The translations under genes and the position numbers were made by a program. A stretch of 64,000 bases of DNA from Mycolicibacterium sp. ND9-15 (GTDB lineage Bacteria > Actinomycetota > Actinomycetes > Mycobacteriales > Mycobacteriaceae): positions 4,067,501 to 4,131,500 of the forward strand of contig NZ_CP142362.1 in NCBI RefSeq assembly GCF_035918395.1, in the 5' to 3' direction. The notes under the pieces were generated by a model, which did no database searches, was not told the origin of the DNA, and was given only the letters and a program-made list of their open reading frames with translations. Positions 33,210-41,934 of this stretch are shown piece by piece. Position 1 is the first letter of the stretch. Every line of letters begins with the position of its first letter.

Positions 33210-34229
33210 ATGCCTGAAGAAGCCGTCGAGTTCGCGTCCCTACGCATCAAGCGGGTGGTGCGCGAGACCAGTGATGCGGTGTCTTTGGTGCTCGATATCC
33301 CCGACGATTGCTCGCAGCGGTTCCGTTATCAGGCAGGCCAGTTCTTGACATTGCGGGTAGCCGTCGCCGGCGACCATCACCGGCGGTGTTACTCGATGTC
33401 GTCGTGTCCGCATAACGGCAACGATCTGCAGATCACCGTCAAACGCGATCCGGGCGGCCTGGTTTCGAACTGGCTGAACGACACCGCCCGGGCCGGCGGT
33501 GAGATCCATGCCGCACCGCCGGATGGCCGGTTTCTGCTCGGCGAGGCCGACCGCGACATCGTCGCGTTCGCCGGTGGCAGTGGCATCACACCGATCTTCT
33601 CGCTGATCGGGTCGGCTCTGGTGAGCACCGACAGGCGAATCCAGCTGTTCTACGCCAACCGATCCCGTGACTCGGTGATCTTCGGCGACGCGCTCCACGA
33701 CCTCGCCGGCGCCAACCCCCAGCGGTTGACGGTCACCGAGCACTTCGACGACGAAGCCGGTGTGGTGTGCGCGACGACGGTCGCCGCGCTGATCGACTCC
33801 GACCGCGATGCCGACTACTACATCTGCGGACCCGGCCCGTTCATGGACACGGTGGAGGAGACGCTGCTGACGAACGGCGTGTCGCGGGACCGGCTGCACC
33901 TCGAGCGGTTTGCGGTGGCGCCGGCCGCCGACGATGTCGTCGAGGCCGCTGAGCAGACCGAAGAAGTGATCATCGAACTCGATCGCAAGACCACCACCGC
34001 GCCCTACCGGGCCGGCAACACGCTGCTGCAGACGGCTCGCATCGCCGGACTGCGGGCACCGTCGTCCTGTGAGACCGGTTCGTGCGGAACGTGTATGGCG
34101 CGCATCGAATCCGGCAGCGCCCGGATGCTGAACAACGATGCCCTCGATGACGACGAAGTGGCCGAAGGGTGGGTGCTGACGTGTCAGTCGCTACCGACGA
34201 GCCGCTCAGTCCACGTGGTCTACGAGTAG
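33210..34229 (+). CDS. Ferredoxin-NADPH reductase with plant-type [2Fe-2S] domain (KshB/HmpB-like)
   Basis: 339 aa from the ATG at 33210; the open frame upstream covers the operator. Flavin domain: RCYSMSSC (FAD-binding RxYS), then GGSGITPIFSLI (NAD(P)H loop) and YICGPGPFMDTVEE. The C-terminal ~90 residues are a plant-type ferredoxin: SSCETGSCGTCMARIESG with three ligand cysteines and the fourth in LTCQSL. Same architecture as the reductase of 3-ketosteroid 9-alpha-hydroxylase. It is the only such reductase in the window, so it probably serves the Rieske oxygenases at 29777 and 35033, perhaps also 5482. Head of the 33210-37499 operon. Confidence 0.93.
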   Translation: MPEEAVEFASLRIKRVVRETSDAVSLVLDIPDDCSQRFRYQAGQFLTLRVAVAGDHHRRCYSMSSCPHNGNDLQITVKRDPGGLVSNWLNDTARAGGEIHAAPPDGRFLLGEADRDIVAFAGGSGITPIFSLIGSALVSTDRRIQLFYANRSRDSVIFGDALHDLAGANPQRLTVTEHFDDEAGVVCATTVAALIDSDRDADYYICGPGPFMDTVEETLLTNGVSRDRLHLERFAVAPAADDVVEAAEQTEEVIIELDRKTTTAPYRAGNTLLQTARIAGLRAPSSCETGSCGTCMARIESGSARMLNNDALDDDEVAEGWVLTCQSLPTSRSVHVVYE

Positions 34230-34252
34230 AGGTGATTGATGGAGACGGGTCG

Positions 34253-34996
34253 ATGAGCCGCGTTGCGGTGGTGACCGGCGGTGCCTCGGGGATGGGGGAG
34301 GCGACCTGTCACGAGCTTGCCAGGCGTGGGCACAAGGTCGCAGTGCTCGATCTCAACGGCGAAGCGGCGCAACGGGTTGCCGAGGAGCTGCGCGCCGCGG
34401 GCGTGTCGGCACTCGGGGTGGCGGTCGACGTCAGCGACCGTCGGGCGGTCGAGGAGGCCTTCGCCAAGGTGCGCACGGAGTTGGGCCCGGTGCACATCCT
34501 GGTGACCAGCGCCGGGGCCGTCGGCTGGGCAGCCTTCACTGACATCTCGCCGCAGGCGTGGCAGCGGCTCATCGACGTCAACCTCACCGGTACGTTCCAC
34601 TGCTGCCAGGTGGCCGTGCCCGACATGCTCGCCGCCGGCTGGGGCCGCATCGTGATGATCTCGTCGTCGAGCGCGCAGCGCGGTTCGCCGGGGATGGCGC
34701 ACTACGCCGCGTCCAAGGGCGCGCTGCTGTCGCTGACCAGATCGCTGGCCCGCGAATACGGTCCGACGGGTATCACGGTGAACAACATCCCGCCGTCGGC
34801 CATCGAGACACCGATGCAGCATGCCGGTCAGGAGGCAGGACATCTGCCGTCGAATGAGGAGATGGCCGCGAGTGTTCCGCTGGGCCATCTCGGCACCGGT
34901 GAGGATATCGCCGCGGCCGTGGGCTTCCTCTGCTCGGAGGAGGCGGGCTTCATCACCGGTCAGACGCTGGGCGTCAACGGTGGATCGGTGATGTGA
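34253..34996 (+). CDS. Short-chain dehydrogenase/reductase
   Basis: 247 aa from the ATG at 34253 (GGAG 8 nt upstream; a GTG at 34232 is possible). VTGGASGMGEAT cofactor motif, serine in MISSSSAQ, catalytic YAASK, and ITGQTLGVNGGS. NAD(P)-dependent alcohol/ketone enzyme of the classical type, placed between the reductase and the third Rieske oxygenase. Could oxidise a cis-diol or hydroxylated product of the oxygenase. Confidence 0.88.
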   Translation: MSRVAVVTGGASGMGEATCHELARRGHKVAVLDLNGEAAQRVAEELRAAGVSALGVAVDVSDRRAVEEAFAKVRTELGPVHILVTSAGAVGWAAFTDISPQAWQRLIDVNLTGTFHCCQVAVPDMLAAGWGRIVMISSSSAQRGSPGMAHYAASKGALLSLTRSLAREYGPTGITVNNIPPSAIETPMQHAGQEAGHLPSNEEMAASVPLGHLGTGEDIAAAVGFLCSEEAGFITGQTLGVNGGSVM

Positions 34997-35032
34997 TGAC
35001 GCACAACGGGTTTGAACAACAGGGAGGTACAC

Positions 35033-36304
35033 ATGGCGAAGTGGCCCAAGCCGGCTGACGGAAGCTGGACCGAGCATTACCCAGAACTGGGAACCGGGCC
35101 GATCTCGTTCCGGGACTCGACCTCACCGGAGTTCTACGAACTCGAACGCCAGGCCATCTTCAAGCGGGCCTGGCTCAACGTCGCCCGTGTCGAGGAGTTG
35201 CCGCGCGTCGGCAGCTATCTCACCAAGGAGATCGACGTGGCCAAGACGTCGGTGATCGTGGTGCGGGGTAAGGACCAGCAGATCCGGGCGTTCTACAACG
35301 TCTGCCGTCACCGCGGGAACAAGTTGGTGTGGAACGACTACCCCAACGAAGAGGTCAAGGGCACGTGTCGTCAGTTCACCTGCAAGTATCACGGCTGGCG
35401 TTACGACCTCAAGGGCGATCTGACGTTCGTCCAGCAGCCGGGGGAGTTCTTCGGTCTGGACAACGCGCGATACGGGCTCAAGCCGGTGCGGTGCGACGTC
35501 TGGAACGGGTTCATCTTCATCAACTTCGACCCGGAACCGCGGTGGAGCCTGCGGGAATTCCTCGGTCCCATGATCACCGCGCTCGACGACTACCCGTTCG
35601 AGATGATGACCGAGCGTTACGAATTCGAGGCGCGCAACAACAGCAACTGGAAGATCTTCGCCGACGCGTTCCAGGAGTACTATCACGTGCCGTCGCTGCA
35701 CAGCCAGCAGGTGCCCAGCGAGGTGCGCCAACCGAATGCGACGTTCGAGTGCGGGCACTTCCAGATCGACGGGCCGCATCGCCTGGTGTCCACGGCCGGT
35801 ACGCGACGGTGGTTGCTCGCGCCGGAGTACATGTACCCCGTCGAACGGGTCACGCGCAGTGGGCTGGTCGGGCCGTGGCGCACCCCGGAGACGCACCAGT
35901 CGGCCGGTCTGAACCCGGGCGGGATCGAACCGTGGGGCATCACCAACTTCCAGATCTTCCCGAACCTGGAGATCCTCATCTACCACGGCTGGTATCTGCT
36001 GTACCGGTATTGGCCGACGTCGCACAACACCCATAAGTTCGAGGCGTACAACGCGTTTTACCCGGCCCGCTCCGTGCGCGAGCGTATCGAACACGAGGTC
36101 GCTTCGGTCGTGCTCAAGGAGTTCGCATTGCAGGACGCCGGGATGCTCGGCGGCACGCAGGCGGCGCTGGAGTACGGCCTGGACGAGCCGATAGTCGACA
36201 ACTATCCGCTGTCCGATCAGGAGATCCTCGTGCGTCATCTGCATCATGAGGCGGTCAAGTGGGTCGAGGAGTACAAGTCCGAACGCGCACCCGTGGGGGT
36301 GTGA
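35033..36304 (+). CDS. Rieske non-heme iron oxygenase, alpha subunit (copy 3)
   Basis: 423 aa from the ATG with GGGAGG 5 nt upstream. Rieske ligands C91-x-H93 and C117-x2-H120; iron ligands His218 and His223 in EYYHVPSLH. Homologous to copies 1 and 2 but more divergent in its substrate-facing C-terminal half (for example YHGWYLLYRYWPTSHN), suggesting a different substrate or position of attack. In one operon with the reductase upstream and the ~110-aa partner 3 nt downstream; here the ExN amidohydrolase is absent and a TauD-type dioxygenase follows instead. Confidence 0.93.
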   Translation: MAKWPKPADGSWTEHYPELGTGPISFRDSTSPEFYELERQAIFKRAWLNVARVEELPRVGSYLTKEIDVAKTSVIVVRGKDQQIRAFYNVCRHRGNKLVWNDYPNEEVKGTCRQFTCKYHGWRYDLKGDLTFVQQPGEFFGLDNARYGLKPVRCDVWNGFIFINFDPEPRWSLREFLGPMITALDDYPFEMMTERYEFEARNNSNWKIFADAFQEYYHVPSLHSQQVPSEVRQPNATFECGHFQIDGPHRLVSTAGTRRWLLAPEYMYPVERVTRSGLVGPWRTPETHQSAGLNPGGIEPWGITNFQIFPNLEILIYHGWYLLYRYWPTSHNTHKFEAYNAFYPARSVRERIEHEVASVVLKEFALQDAGMLGGTQAALEYGLDEPIVDNYPLSDQEILVRHLHHEAVKWVEEYKSERAPVGV

Positions 36305-36307
36305 GCG

Positions 36308-36637
36308 GTGACCCGACTGCCGAGCGCCTTCGCCGAGTTCGAGCCATTCGCCGAGAAGTGGTGCCTGCCAACCGAATCAGAGCGATGGACGACGCGTCTC
36401 AAAACGCCCATGCCGGAGATACGGGAGTTCTACGATGCGTTCACCCCTCGGTTCGAGGAGGCGATCGACTACTGCGACAAGTTCCCCCTCGACGACGTGC
36501 CCGACGATGCGCTGAACCTGCTGCATCTCATCTACTCGATGATCATGGTGTCGATGGCCGTCGAGGTCTTCGGCACCCAGAAGCCCGCCGACTCCGCCGA
36601 CGCCGTGATGAACCGCGTCAGCGCGCCGGTGCCGTGA
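36308..36637 (+). CDS. Uncharacterised ~110-aa Rieske-partner protein (copy 3)
   Basis: 109 aa, GTG start 3 nt after the Rieske stop. Most divergent of the three copies but the core is kept: EKWCLPTESERW, RL, EFYDAFTPRFEEAIDYCDKFPLDDVPDDALNL, LIYSM, EVF and a terminal APVP. The invariant W-C-L-P-T-E and Y-C-D residues, with two conserved cysteines, are the best handles for finding the family. Precedes the TauD-type gene by 16 nt. Function unknown. Confidence 0.72.
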   Translation: MTRLPSAFAEFEPFAEKWCLPTESERWTTRLKTPMPEIREFYDAFTPRFEEAIDYCDKFPLDDVPDDALNLLHLIYSMIMVSMAVEVFGTQKPADSADAVMNRVSAPVP

Positions 36638-36653
36638 CGACGACAGGACGACC

Positions 36654-37499
36654 ATGACCGTGCTGACGATCAACAAGCTCACCGCGTCGGTCGGCGCGGA
36701 GGTGACCGGTCTGGACTCCGAGGCGCTGGCGGACGACGAGGCGCTCGGCGCCGCGGTCCTCGACGCGCTGGAGGACAACGGCGTGCTGGTGTTCCCGGGC
36801 CTCGGGCTGACGCCGGAGGCGCAGGTGGCGTTCTGCCGGCGACTCGGCGACATCGATCACTCCTCGGACGGTCACCATCCGGTTGCCGGTATCTATCCCG
36901 TCACGCTCGACAAGTCGAAGAACTCTTCGGCGGCCTACCTGCGGGCCACGTTCGACTGGCACATCGACGGATGCACGCCGACCAACGACGAGTGCCCGCA
37001 GAAGGCGACGGTGCTCTCGGCCAAGCAGGTGGCCGAGACCGGCGGGGAGACGGAGTTCGCGAACTCGTATGCGGCCTACGAGGCGTTCAGCGACGAGGAG
37101 AAGGAGCGCTTCGGGCCGCTGCGGGTGGTGCATTCGCTGGAGGCCTCACAGCGTCGGGTCAATCCCGACCCGTCGCCCGAGGAGTTGGCGCGCTGGCGGT
37201 CCCGACCGACGCACGAGCACCCGCTGGTGTGGACGCACCGCAGCGGTCGCAAATCGTTGGTGCTGGGGGCGTCGGCGGATCACGTCGTCGGCATGGACGT
37301 CGAGGAGGGGCGGGCGCTGCTGGCCGACCTGCTCGACCGGGCCACGCAGCCGGGCCTGGTGTATAGGCACCGCTGGTCCGTCGGCGACACCGTGATCTGG
37401 GACAACAACGGCGTCCTGCACCGCGCGGCGCCCTACGACCCCGACTCGCCGCGCGAGATGCTGCGCACCACAGTGCTCGGCGACGAGCCGATCCAATGA
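36654..37499 (+). CDS. TauD/TfdA-type Fe(II)/2-oxoglutarate dioxygenase
   Basis: 281 aa. Iron-binding HxD in FDWHIDGC, the distal histidine in GVLHRAAPYDP, and the 2-oxoglutarate-binding arginine in the following PREMLRTTV. Length and order fit the TauD/TfdA family, which hydroxylates carbons next to heteroatoms, often cleaving ethers, sulfonates or N-alkyl groups. It ends the reductase-SDR-Rieske-partner operon and is followed by a family A hairpin. Confidence 0.9.
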   Translation: MTVLTINKLTASVGAEVTGLDSEALADDEALGAAVLDALEDNGVLVFPGLGLTPEAQVAFCRRLGDIDHSSDGHHPVAGIYPVTLDKSKNSSAAYLRATFDWHIDGCTPTNDECPQKATVLSAKQVAETGGETEFANSYAAYEAFSDEEKERFGPLRVVHSLEASQRRVNPDPSPEELARWRSRPTHEHPLVWTHRSGRKSLVLGASADHVVGMDVEEGRALLADLLDRATQPGLVYRHRWSVGDTVIWDNNGVLHRAAPYDPDSPREMLRTTVLGDEPIQ

Positions 37500-37502
37500 G
37501 TG

Positions 37503-37551
37503 ATTTCGGTGCGCAACCGATCGCTGTCCGATAGGTAGGGCGCCGAAACCG
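37503..37551. terminator. Intergenic hairpin, family A, copy 3 (terminator-like)
   Basis: ATTTCGGTGCGCAACC ... GGGCGCCGAAACCG, starting 3 bases after the TauD-type stop. Aligns with 15257-15305 and 18298-18346. TTTCGG and CCGAAA arms pair, extended by GCGC with one bulge. Nothing else recognisable lies before the operator at 37625. Confidence 0.55.
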
Positions 37552-37624
37552 CGTGGTGCGCTGAGCGGGTGCACAGCGCCGCGTTGACGCGGGCGTGCCA
37601 CTATGGAAATCTAATAACCGGATA

Positions 37625-37641
37625 TGAGAATCACGTTCTCG
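37625..37641. promoter_or_regulatory. Operator-like palindrome, motif 1, copy 2
   Basis: TGAGAATCACGTTCTCG, 31 bases upstream of the P450 start. Fifteen of its 17 bases equal the site at 7386-7402. Together with the sites near 52 kb it suggests that one regulator controls the P450 and the Rieske/CMD operon. Confidence 0.6.
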
Positions 37642-37671
37642 CCACTTGAGATCGTTCGAAACGGAGGGCGC

Positions 37672-38961
37672 ATGGCCGAGGACCTCACCACGGTCGACTT
37701 CTTCCGGGACAGGCGTCTGACCGACGACCCGTACCCGTTCTACGAGGCGCTGCGCAACAAGTGCCCGGTCAGTCGCGAGGACCACTACGGCGTGACGATG
37801 GTGACCGGCTGGCAGGAGGCCGTCGGCGTCTACAACGACGCCGAAACGTTCTCGTCGTGCATCTCGGTCACCGGCCCGTTCCCGGGCTTCCCGGTGCCGC
37901 TCGAAGGTGACGATGTGACCAACCTGATCATCGAGCACCGCGACGAGATCCCGTTCAGTGACCAGCTGCCGACGCTGGACCCGCCGACGCACACCAACCA
38001 TCGCGCCCTGCTGATGCGGCTGATCACCCCGAAGCGCCTCAAGGAGAACGAGGACGCGATGTGGCAGCTCGCCGACGACATCCTCGACGAGTTCCTCGCG
38101 CCCGGGCAGGGGGAGTTCATCGGCGGGTTCGCCGGACCGTTCACGTTGCGGGTGATCGCCGACCTGCTCGGGGTGCCCGACGAAGACCGCCCCGAACTGT
38201 TGGAGCGGCTGGCCCGCGGAACGCACGGCGGCGGACTTGGCAACGCCGACAAGACCCTGACCAAGACGCCGCTGGAGTATCTCTACGAGGTGTTCGCCGA
38301 GTACGTCGAGGACCGTCGTCGTGAACCGCGTGACGACGTGCTGACCGGCTTGGCGACCGCGACATTCCCGGACGGCACCGTACCGGAGGTGGCCGACGTC
38401 GTGCGGGTGGCCACCAACGTGTTCTCGGCCGGGCAGGAGACCACGGTGCGGCTGTTGAGCACGGCGCTGAAGGTGCTCGGGGACCACCCCGACATTCAGC
38501 GCCGTCTGCGCGAGGACCGCAGCCTGCTGCCGAATTTCATCGAGGAGTGCCTACGCATCGAGAGCCCGGTCAAGGGCGACTTCCGGTTGTCGCGGGTGCC
38601 CACCACCGTCGGCGACCACCCGCTCGGCGCCGGCGCCACGGTGATGGTGATCAACGGTGCGGCCAACCGCGATCCGCGCCGCTTCGAGGATCCGGACAGC
38701 TTCGATCCGGAGCGCAAGAACGCCCGTCAGCATCTCGCATTCGGCCGCGGCATTCACAGCTGCCCGGGCGCACCGCTGGCGCGCGCCGAGACCCGCGTCG
38801 GGCTGGAGCGGTTGTTGGACCGGACCACCGACATCCGGATCAGCGAGGCCCACCACGGCCCCGCGGGTGAACGCCGCTACAACTACATCCCGACCTACAT
38901 CCTGCGCGGGTTGACCGAACTGCATCTGGAATTCGACGTCGTTTCGGGTGATGCCGGATGA
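37672..38961 (+). CDS. Cytochrome P450 (bacterial class I)
   Basis: 429 aa from the ATG at 37672 (GGAGGG 3 nt upstream); an in-frame ATG at 37624 lies in the operator. I-helix FSAGQETTVRLL, ExxR in IEECLRIE, heme motif FGRGIHSCPGAPLAR. Closest relative in the window is 17015-18295. Overlaps its ferredoxin gene by 4 nt (ATGA), giving a complete terminal electron pair, and is followed by a DUF1330 protein. Substrate unknown; this type of P450 often hydroxylates terpenoid, fatty or steroid carbons. Confidence 0.94.
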   Translation: MAEDLTTVDFFRDRRLTDDPYPFYEALRNKCPVSREDHYGVTMVTGWQEAVGVYNDAETFSSCISVTGPFPGFPVPLEGDDVTNLIIEHRDEIPFSDQLPTLDPPTHTNHRALLMRLITPKRLKENEDAMWQLADDILDEFLAPGQGEFIGGFAGPFTLRVIADLLGVPDEDRPELLERLARGTHGGGLGNADKTLTKTPLEYLYEVFAEYVEDRRREPRDDVLTGLATATFPDGTVPEVADVVRVATNVFSAGQETTVRLLSTALKVLGDHPDIQRRLREDRSLLPNFIEECLRIESPVKGDFRLSRVPTTVGDHPLGAGATVMVINGAANRDPRRFEDPDSFDPERKNARQHLAFGRGIHSCPGAPLARAETRVGLERLLDRTTDIRISEAHHGPAGERRYNYIPTYILRGLTELHLEFDVVSGDAG

Positions 38962-39149
38962 GGGTCACCGTCGACGAAGACCGCTGCGCAGGCCACGGCA
39001 TGTGTTTGACGTTGTGCCCCGAGGTGTTCGAGCTGAACGACGACGGGTGGTCGGTAGCTAGCCCCGATGAGGTGCCCGCGGAACTCGAATCCGCTGCGCG
39101 CGAGGCGATCGCGAACTGTCCTGAACGTGCAATACGCGAAATCGACTGA
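38958..39149 (+). CDS. Ferredoxin (3Fe-4S / single-cluster type), P450 partner
   Basis: 63 aa. Cluster motif CAGHGMC..LCP near the N-terminus and NCPERAI near the C-terminus. H replaces the cysteine of a 4Fe-4S CxxCxxC motif, as in mycobacterial and streptomycete P450 ferredoxins with a 3Fe-4S or modified 4Fe-4S cluster. The 4-nt overlap with the P450 identifies its partner. Confidence 0.92.
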   Translation: MRVTVDEDRCAGHGMCLTLCPEVFELNDDGWSVASPDEVPAELESAAREAIANCPERAIREID

Positions 39150-39192
39150 AGCACCCGTCGGCGGTGCCGACAATTCAGACAAGGAGACTCGA

Positions 39193-39477
39193 ATGGCAAA
39201 GGCGTACATCCTCATCACCGAGGACGTCAAGGATGCGGACGGAATGGTCGAGTACAGCAAGCTGGCCAGCCAGACGATGGCCCGCGCGACACTGCTGGCG
39301 TTCGACCAGAAGGCCGAGGTGATCGAGGGTACCTGGCACGGCACGCAGACGGTTCTGCTCGAGTTCGAGTCCGAGGAGGCGGCCAAGGCGTGGTACTACT
39401 CCGACGAGTACCAGGCCGCCGTGAAGCTGCGCCAGGCCGCCGCCGACTGCAATGGTGTCATCCTGCACGGGCTCTGA
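39193..39477 (+). CDS. DUF1330 family protein
   Basis: 94 aa from the ATG with AAGGAG 7 nt upstream. Pattern of the family: KAYILITEDVKDADGMVEYSKLA, an EVIEGTW strand, VLLEFESEEAAKAWYYSDEYQAAV and a short C-terminal strand. Dimeric alpha/beta-barrel fold; enzymatic role unknown. Last gene after the P450 and ferredoxin. The gap to 39555 contains no gene. Confidence 0.85.
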   Translation: MAKAYILITEDVKDADGMVEYSKLASQTMARATLLAFDQKAEVIEGTWHGTQTVLLEFESEEAAKAWYYSDEYQAAVKLRQAAADCNGVILHGL

Positions 39478-39554
39478 TCTTCTCCCGCGAGTAAACCGAA
39501 ACTGCGCATTTTCAACGGATTTCGGGCAGGTGTAGGTCTGCTTGGCGAGCTGAG

Positions 39555-40325
39555 TCAGTGAGGAACCAGCGGGCCGATGGGTTTGGTCGTGGTGGCATGC
39601 ACCAGCAACTCCGCCAGATCTCGCGGCCGGCTCAGGAACGGCGAGTGCGACGTGTCGATGGTCAACTGCTCGACGCCGAGGCGACGCGTCACGGTGTCGG
39701 CGAGCCACTGTGGCATCGACTGATCCTGCATGCAACGGACGAAGCTGCGGGGCAACTCGGCGTCCCAGAACCGGGGCACCGACACCGGTGTCACGGTCGT
39801 GTCGCCGAACCGCTCGGGGCCGAGGCGCTCGAACGCCCAGCGCGCGGTGGTCTCGTCGCAGTCGTGGTAGAAGTACCGCCACGCGCCCTCGAAGTCGGCG
39901 AACCACATCGCGCCGTCGCCGTCAAACTTGAGGTAGCCCAACATCTCTCCGACATCGGCGTCGAAGCCCTCGCCGAGTTCATCCCCGTCGTCGCGCATCG
40001 CCATGGCTTCGGGATAGGTGCGGCCTTCACGGGGTAGTGCGGCTGCAAGGTAGACGATGTGGTCGACCAGTTCCGGGACGGCGTCGGCGGCCAGCGTGGC
40101 ATCGAAGCCGCCGCCGGAATGGCCGACCAGCACGCTCTTGCCGGTCCGCAGCGCCGACACGATCGCGTCGCGGCGGTTGGCCAATGTCGATTCCTCGTCG
40201 ACACGCGCGCCGTGGCCGGGAAGATCGACGGCGACTGCGTCGTGACCCATCGCCACCAGCTCGTCGATCGTGCGTTCCCAGCACCACGAGGCGTGAAAAC
40301 CGCCGTGTACGAAGACGAACCGCAT
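39555..40325 (-). CDS. Alpha/beta-fold hydrolase (esterase/HNL-like)
   Basis: 256 aa from the ATG at 40325. RFVFVHGGFHASWCWE (oxyanion-loop HGG), nucleophile elbow VLVGHSGGGFDA with the serine, and a C-terminal histidine in IDTSHSPFLSRP. Resembles the hydroxynitrile-lyase/methylesterase-like branch (SABP2-like). It could hydrolyse an ester or lactone from P450 chemistry upstream. The 96 bases between it and the ferredoxin gene contain a possible coding remnant. Confidence 0.85.
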   Translation of the reverse strand: MRFVFVHGGFHASWCWERTIDELVAMGHDAVAVDLPGHGARVDEESTLANRRDAIVSALRTGKSVLVGHSGGGFDATLAADAVPELVDHIVYLAAALPREGRTYPEAMAMRDDGDELGEGFDADVGEMLGYLKFDGDGAMWFADFEGAWRYFYHDCDETTARWAFERLGPERFGDTTVTPVSVPRFWDAELPRSFVRCMQDQSMPQWLADTVTRRLGVEQLTIDTSHSPFLSRPRDLAELLVHATTTKPIGPLVPH

Positions 40326-40421
40326 CAGCTCAGCACGCGGACCGGGGCATGGGACCATCCGGTGACGTGCTGCGGTCCTTCGGGGTACTCCTGCGAGAAC
40401 AGATCGACGACGAGTCTCGCG

Positions 40422-40622
40422 TCATGCGTCTTCGATCGAGATCGCCTGGCGCGGGCATTGGCGCACGGCTTCTCTGACCTGCTGTTCGTTCTCCGGCGTC
40501 ACTTCTTCCTGCAGGACGTGCAGATAGTCTTGGTCGTCGAGGTCGAACACCTCGGGGATGATGCCCATGCACACCCCGTTGCTCTCGCAAAGCCCGAAGT
40601 CGACGACGATCTTTCGGGTCAT
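40422..40622 (-). CDS. Ferredoxin (single-cluster type), P450 partner
   Basis: 66 aa; ATG overlaps the P450 stop (ATGA). Cluster residues: CESNGVCMGIIPEVF, where N sits at the middle position and the third cysteine of the classical motif is also missing (I-P), then QCPRQAI. The family usually binds a 3Fe-4S cluster through three cysteines (C-x5-C...C-P), which are all present. Donor to the P450 at 40619-41821. Confidence 0.9.
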   Translation of the reverse strand: MTRKIVVDFGLCESNGVCMGIIPEVFDLDDQDYLHVLQEEVTPENEQQVREAVRQCPRQAISIEDA

Positions 40623-41821
40623 TTCAACACCCTCACAGGCACATGGTGATAGCCGGCGACGTTCTGCATCGTGACGCGCTGCAGGCCGTCGAAGTCGACC
40701 TCGTAGCGCGGCATGAAGTCGAGCAGGCGGTCCAGCGCGATCGCGCTCTCCATGCGCGCCAGCGCCGCACCGAGGCAGCTGTGGATGCCGTACCCGAGGC
40801 CGAGGTTCTGCGCCTGGGTGCGGTCGCGGGTGATGTCGAAGGTCTCCGCATCGTCGAACGCGCGTGGGTCGCGGTTGGCCGCGGCTCCCATGAGGAACAC
40901 CGGCTTGTGCGCGGGGACGATGCCGCTGGGCAACTCGACCTCCTTGATGCTGTAGCGCACGTTGTACTGCACGGGCCCGACGTAGCGAAGCAGCTCCTCG
41001 ACCGCGGCGGGGATCAGGCTGCGGTCGTCGAGCAGCATCTGCCACTGCTCGGGGTGCTGGGCGAAGACCACGACCGCACTGCCCACCAACTTTGTGACCG
41101 TCTCTGCGCCGGCACCGCCGAGAAGTGTTGCGAAACCAGTGATCTCGATGTCGTCGAGTTTGCGCAGATTGCCATCGTCGTCGGGAATCTCCGCGGCGAT
41201 GAGGCGGCTGATCATGTCGTCCTGCGGATTCTGCCGCCGCTCCTGAACCAGGCTGTAGTAATACATGCCCGAGTCGATGTTGGCCTGCATGTTCTTTTCG
41301 GACAGTTCGATCTGTCCGGGCTGGCGCTCCAGGCTGGTGTCGATCCAGTGCCGGACCTGCTGGCGGAAGTCCTCTGGCACCCCGGCCATGCGGGTGATCA
41401 CCTCGACGGGGAAGGGGCCGGAGAAGTCCTGGACCACGTCGAAGTTGTCCGGGTCGGCCTTGGCCAGGTACTGCTCGACGAGTTCGGTGACGGTCTCGCG
41501 CTGCGACTGAATGGCCCGCGGCGTGAACGCCTTGTTCAGCAAGCTGCGCATGTGCCGGTGGTCCGGCGGGTCCATGAAGATGATGGACTTCTGCGGAACG
41601 TCTTTCGACCGCACCATGGCTAGGTCGCAGCCGTAGGCCGACGAGAACGACTCGTGATCCTTGAACCCGGCGGCCACATCCGCGTGCCGGGTCAGCGCAT
41701 AGAAGTCCTCGTCCTCGTCGTAGTAGATCGGGGCTTCGTCGCGCATCCGCTGGTAAATCTCGTACGGATTGTCGAAGTACTCCTGCGACACCGGGTTGAA
41801 CACCAATTTGGGCTTGGTCAT
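40619..41821 (-). CDS. Cytochrome P450 (bacterial class I)
   Basis: 400 aa. I-helix LGGAGAETVTKLVG, ExxR in VEELLRYVGP, heme-binding LGYGIHSCLGAALAR. Clearly a different subfamily from the other P450s here. Together with the ferredoxin and the hydrolase downstream it forms a small minus-strand operon. ATG start with GAGGAGA upstream. Typical length for a soluble bacterial P450. Confidence 0.94.
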   Translation of the reverse strand: MTKPKLVFNPVSQEYFDNPYEIYQRMRDEAPIYYDEDEDFYALTRHADVAAGFKDHESFSSAYGCDLAMVRSKDVPQKSIIFMDPPDHRHMRSLLNKAFTPRAIQSQRETVTELVEQYLAKADPDNFDVVQDFSGPFPVEVITRMAGVPEDFRQQVRHWIDTSLERQPGQIELSEKNMQANIDSGMYYYSLVQERRQNPQDDMISRLIAAEIPDDDGNLRKLDDIEITGFATLLGGAGAETVTKLVGSAVVVFAQHPEQWQMLLDDRSLIPAAVEELLRYVGPVQYNVRYSIKEVELPSGIVPAHKPVFLMGAAANRDPRAFDDAETFDITRDRTQAQNLGLGYGIHSCLGAALARMESAIALDRLLDFMPRYEVDFDGLQRVTMQNVAGYHHVPVRVLK

Positions 41822-41856
41822 GGTCTCCTCTTTCGCGGCGGGCTGACGACCGCTTC

Positions 41857-41884
41857 CGTTACGCGAGGCCGCAATATTGTAACG
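41857..41884. promoter_or_regulatory. Inverted repeat upstream of P450
   Basis: CGTTAC and GTAACG arms, 16 bases apart, 36 bases before the P450 start on the minus strand. A possible regulator site, supported only by symmetry and position. The rest of 41822-41934 shows nothing else. Confidence 0.3.
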
Positions 41885-41934
41885 CCCCTAGTATGCCTCA
41901 CCGGAAGTCTCCTGGTAAGGGGAATCGCCGCTGT

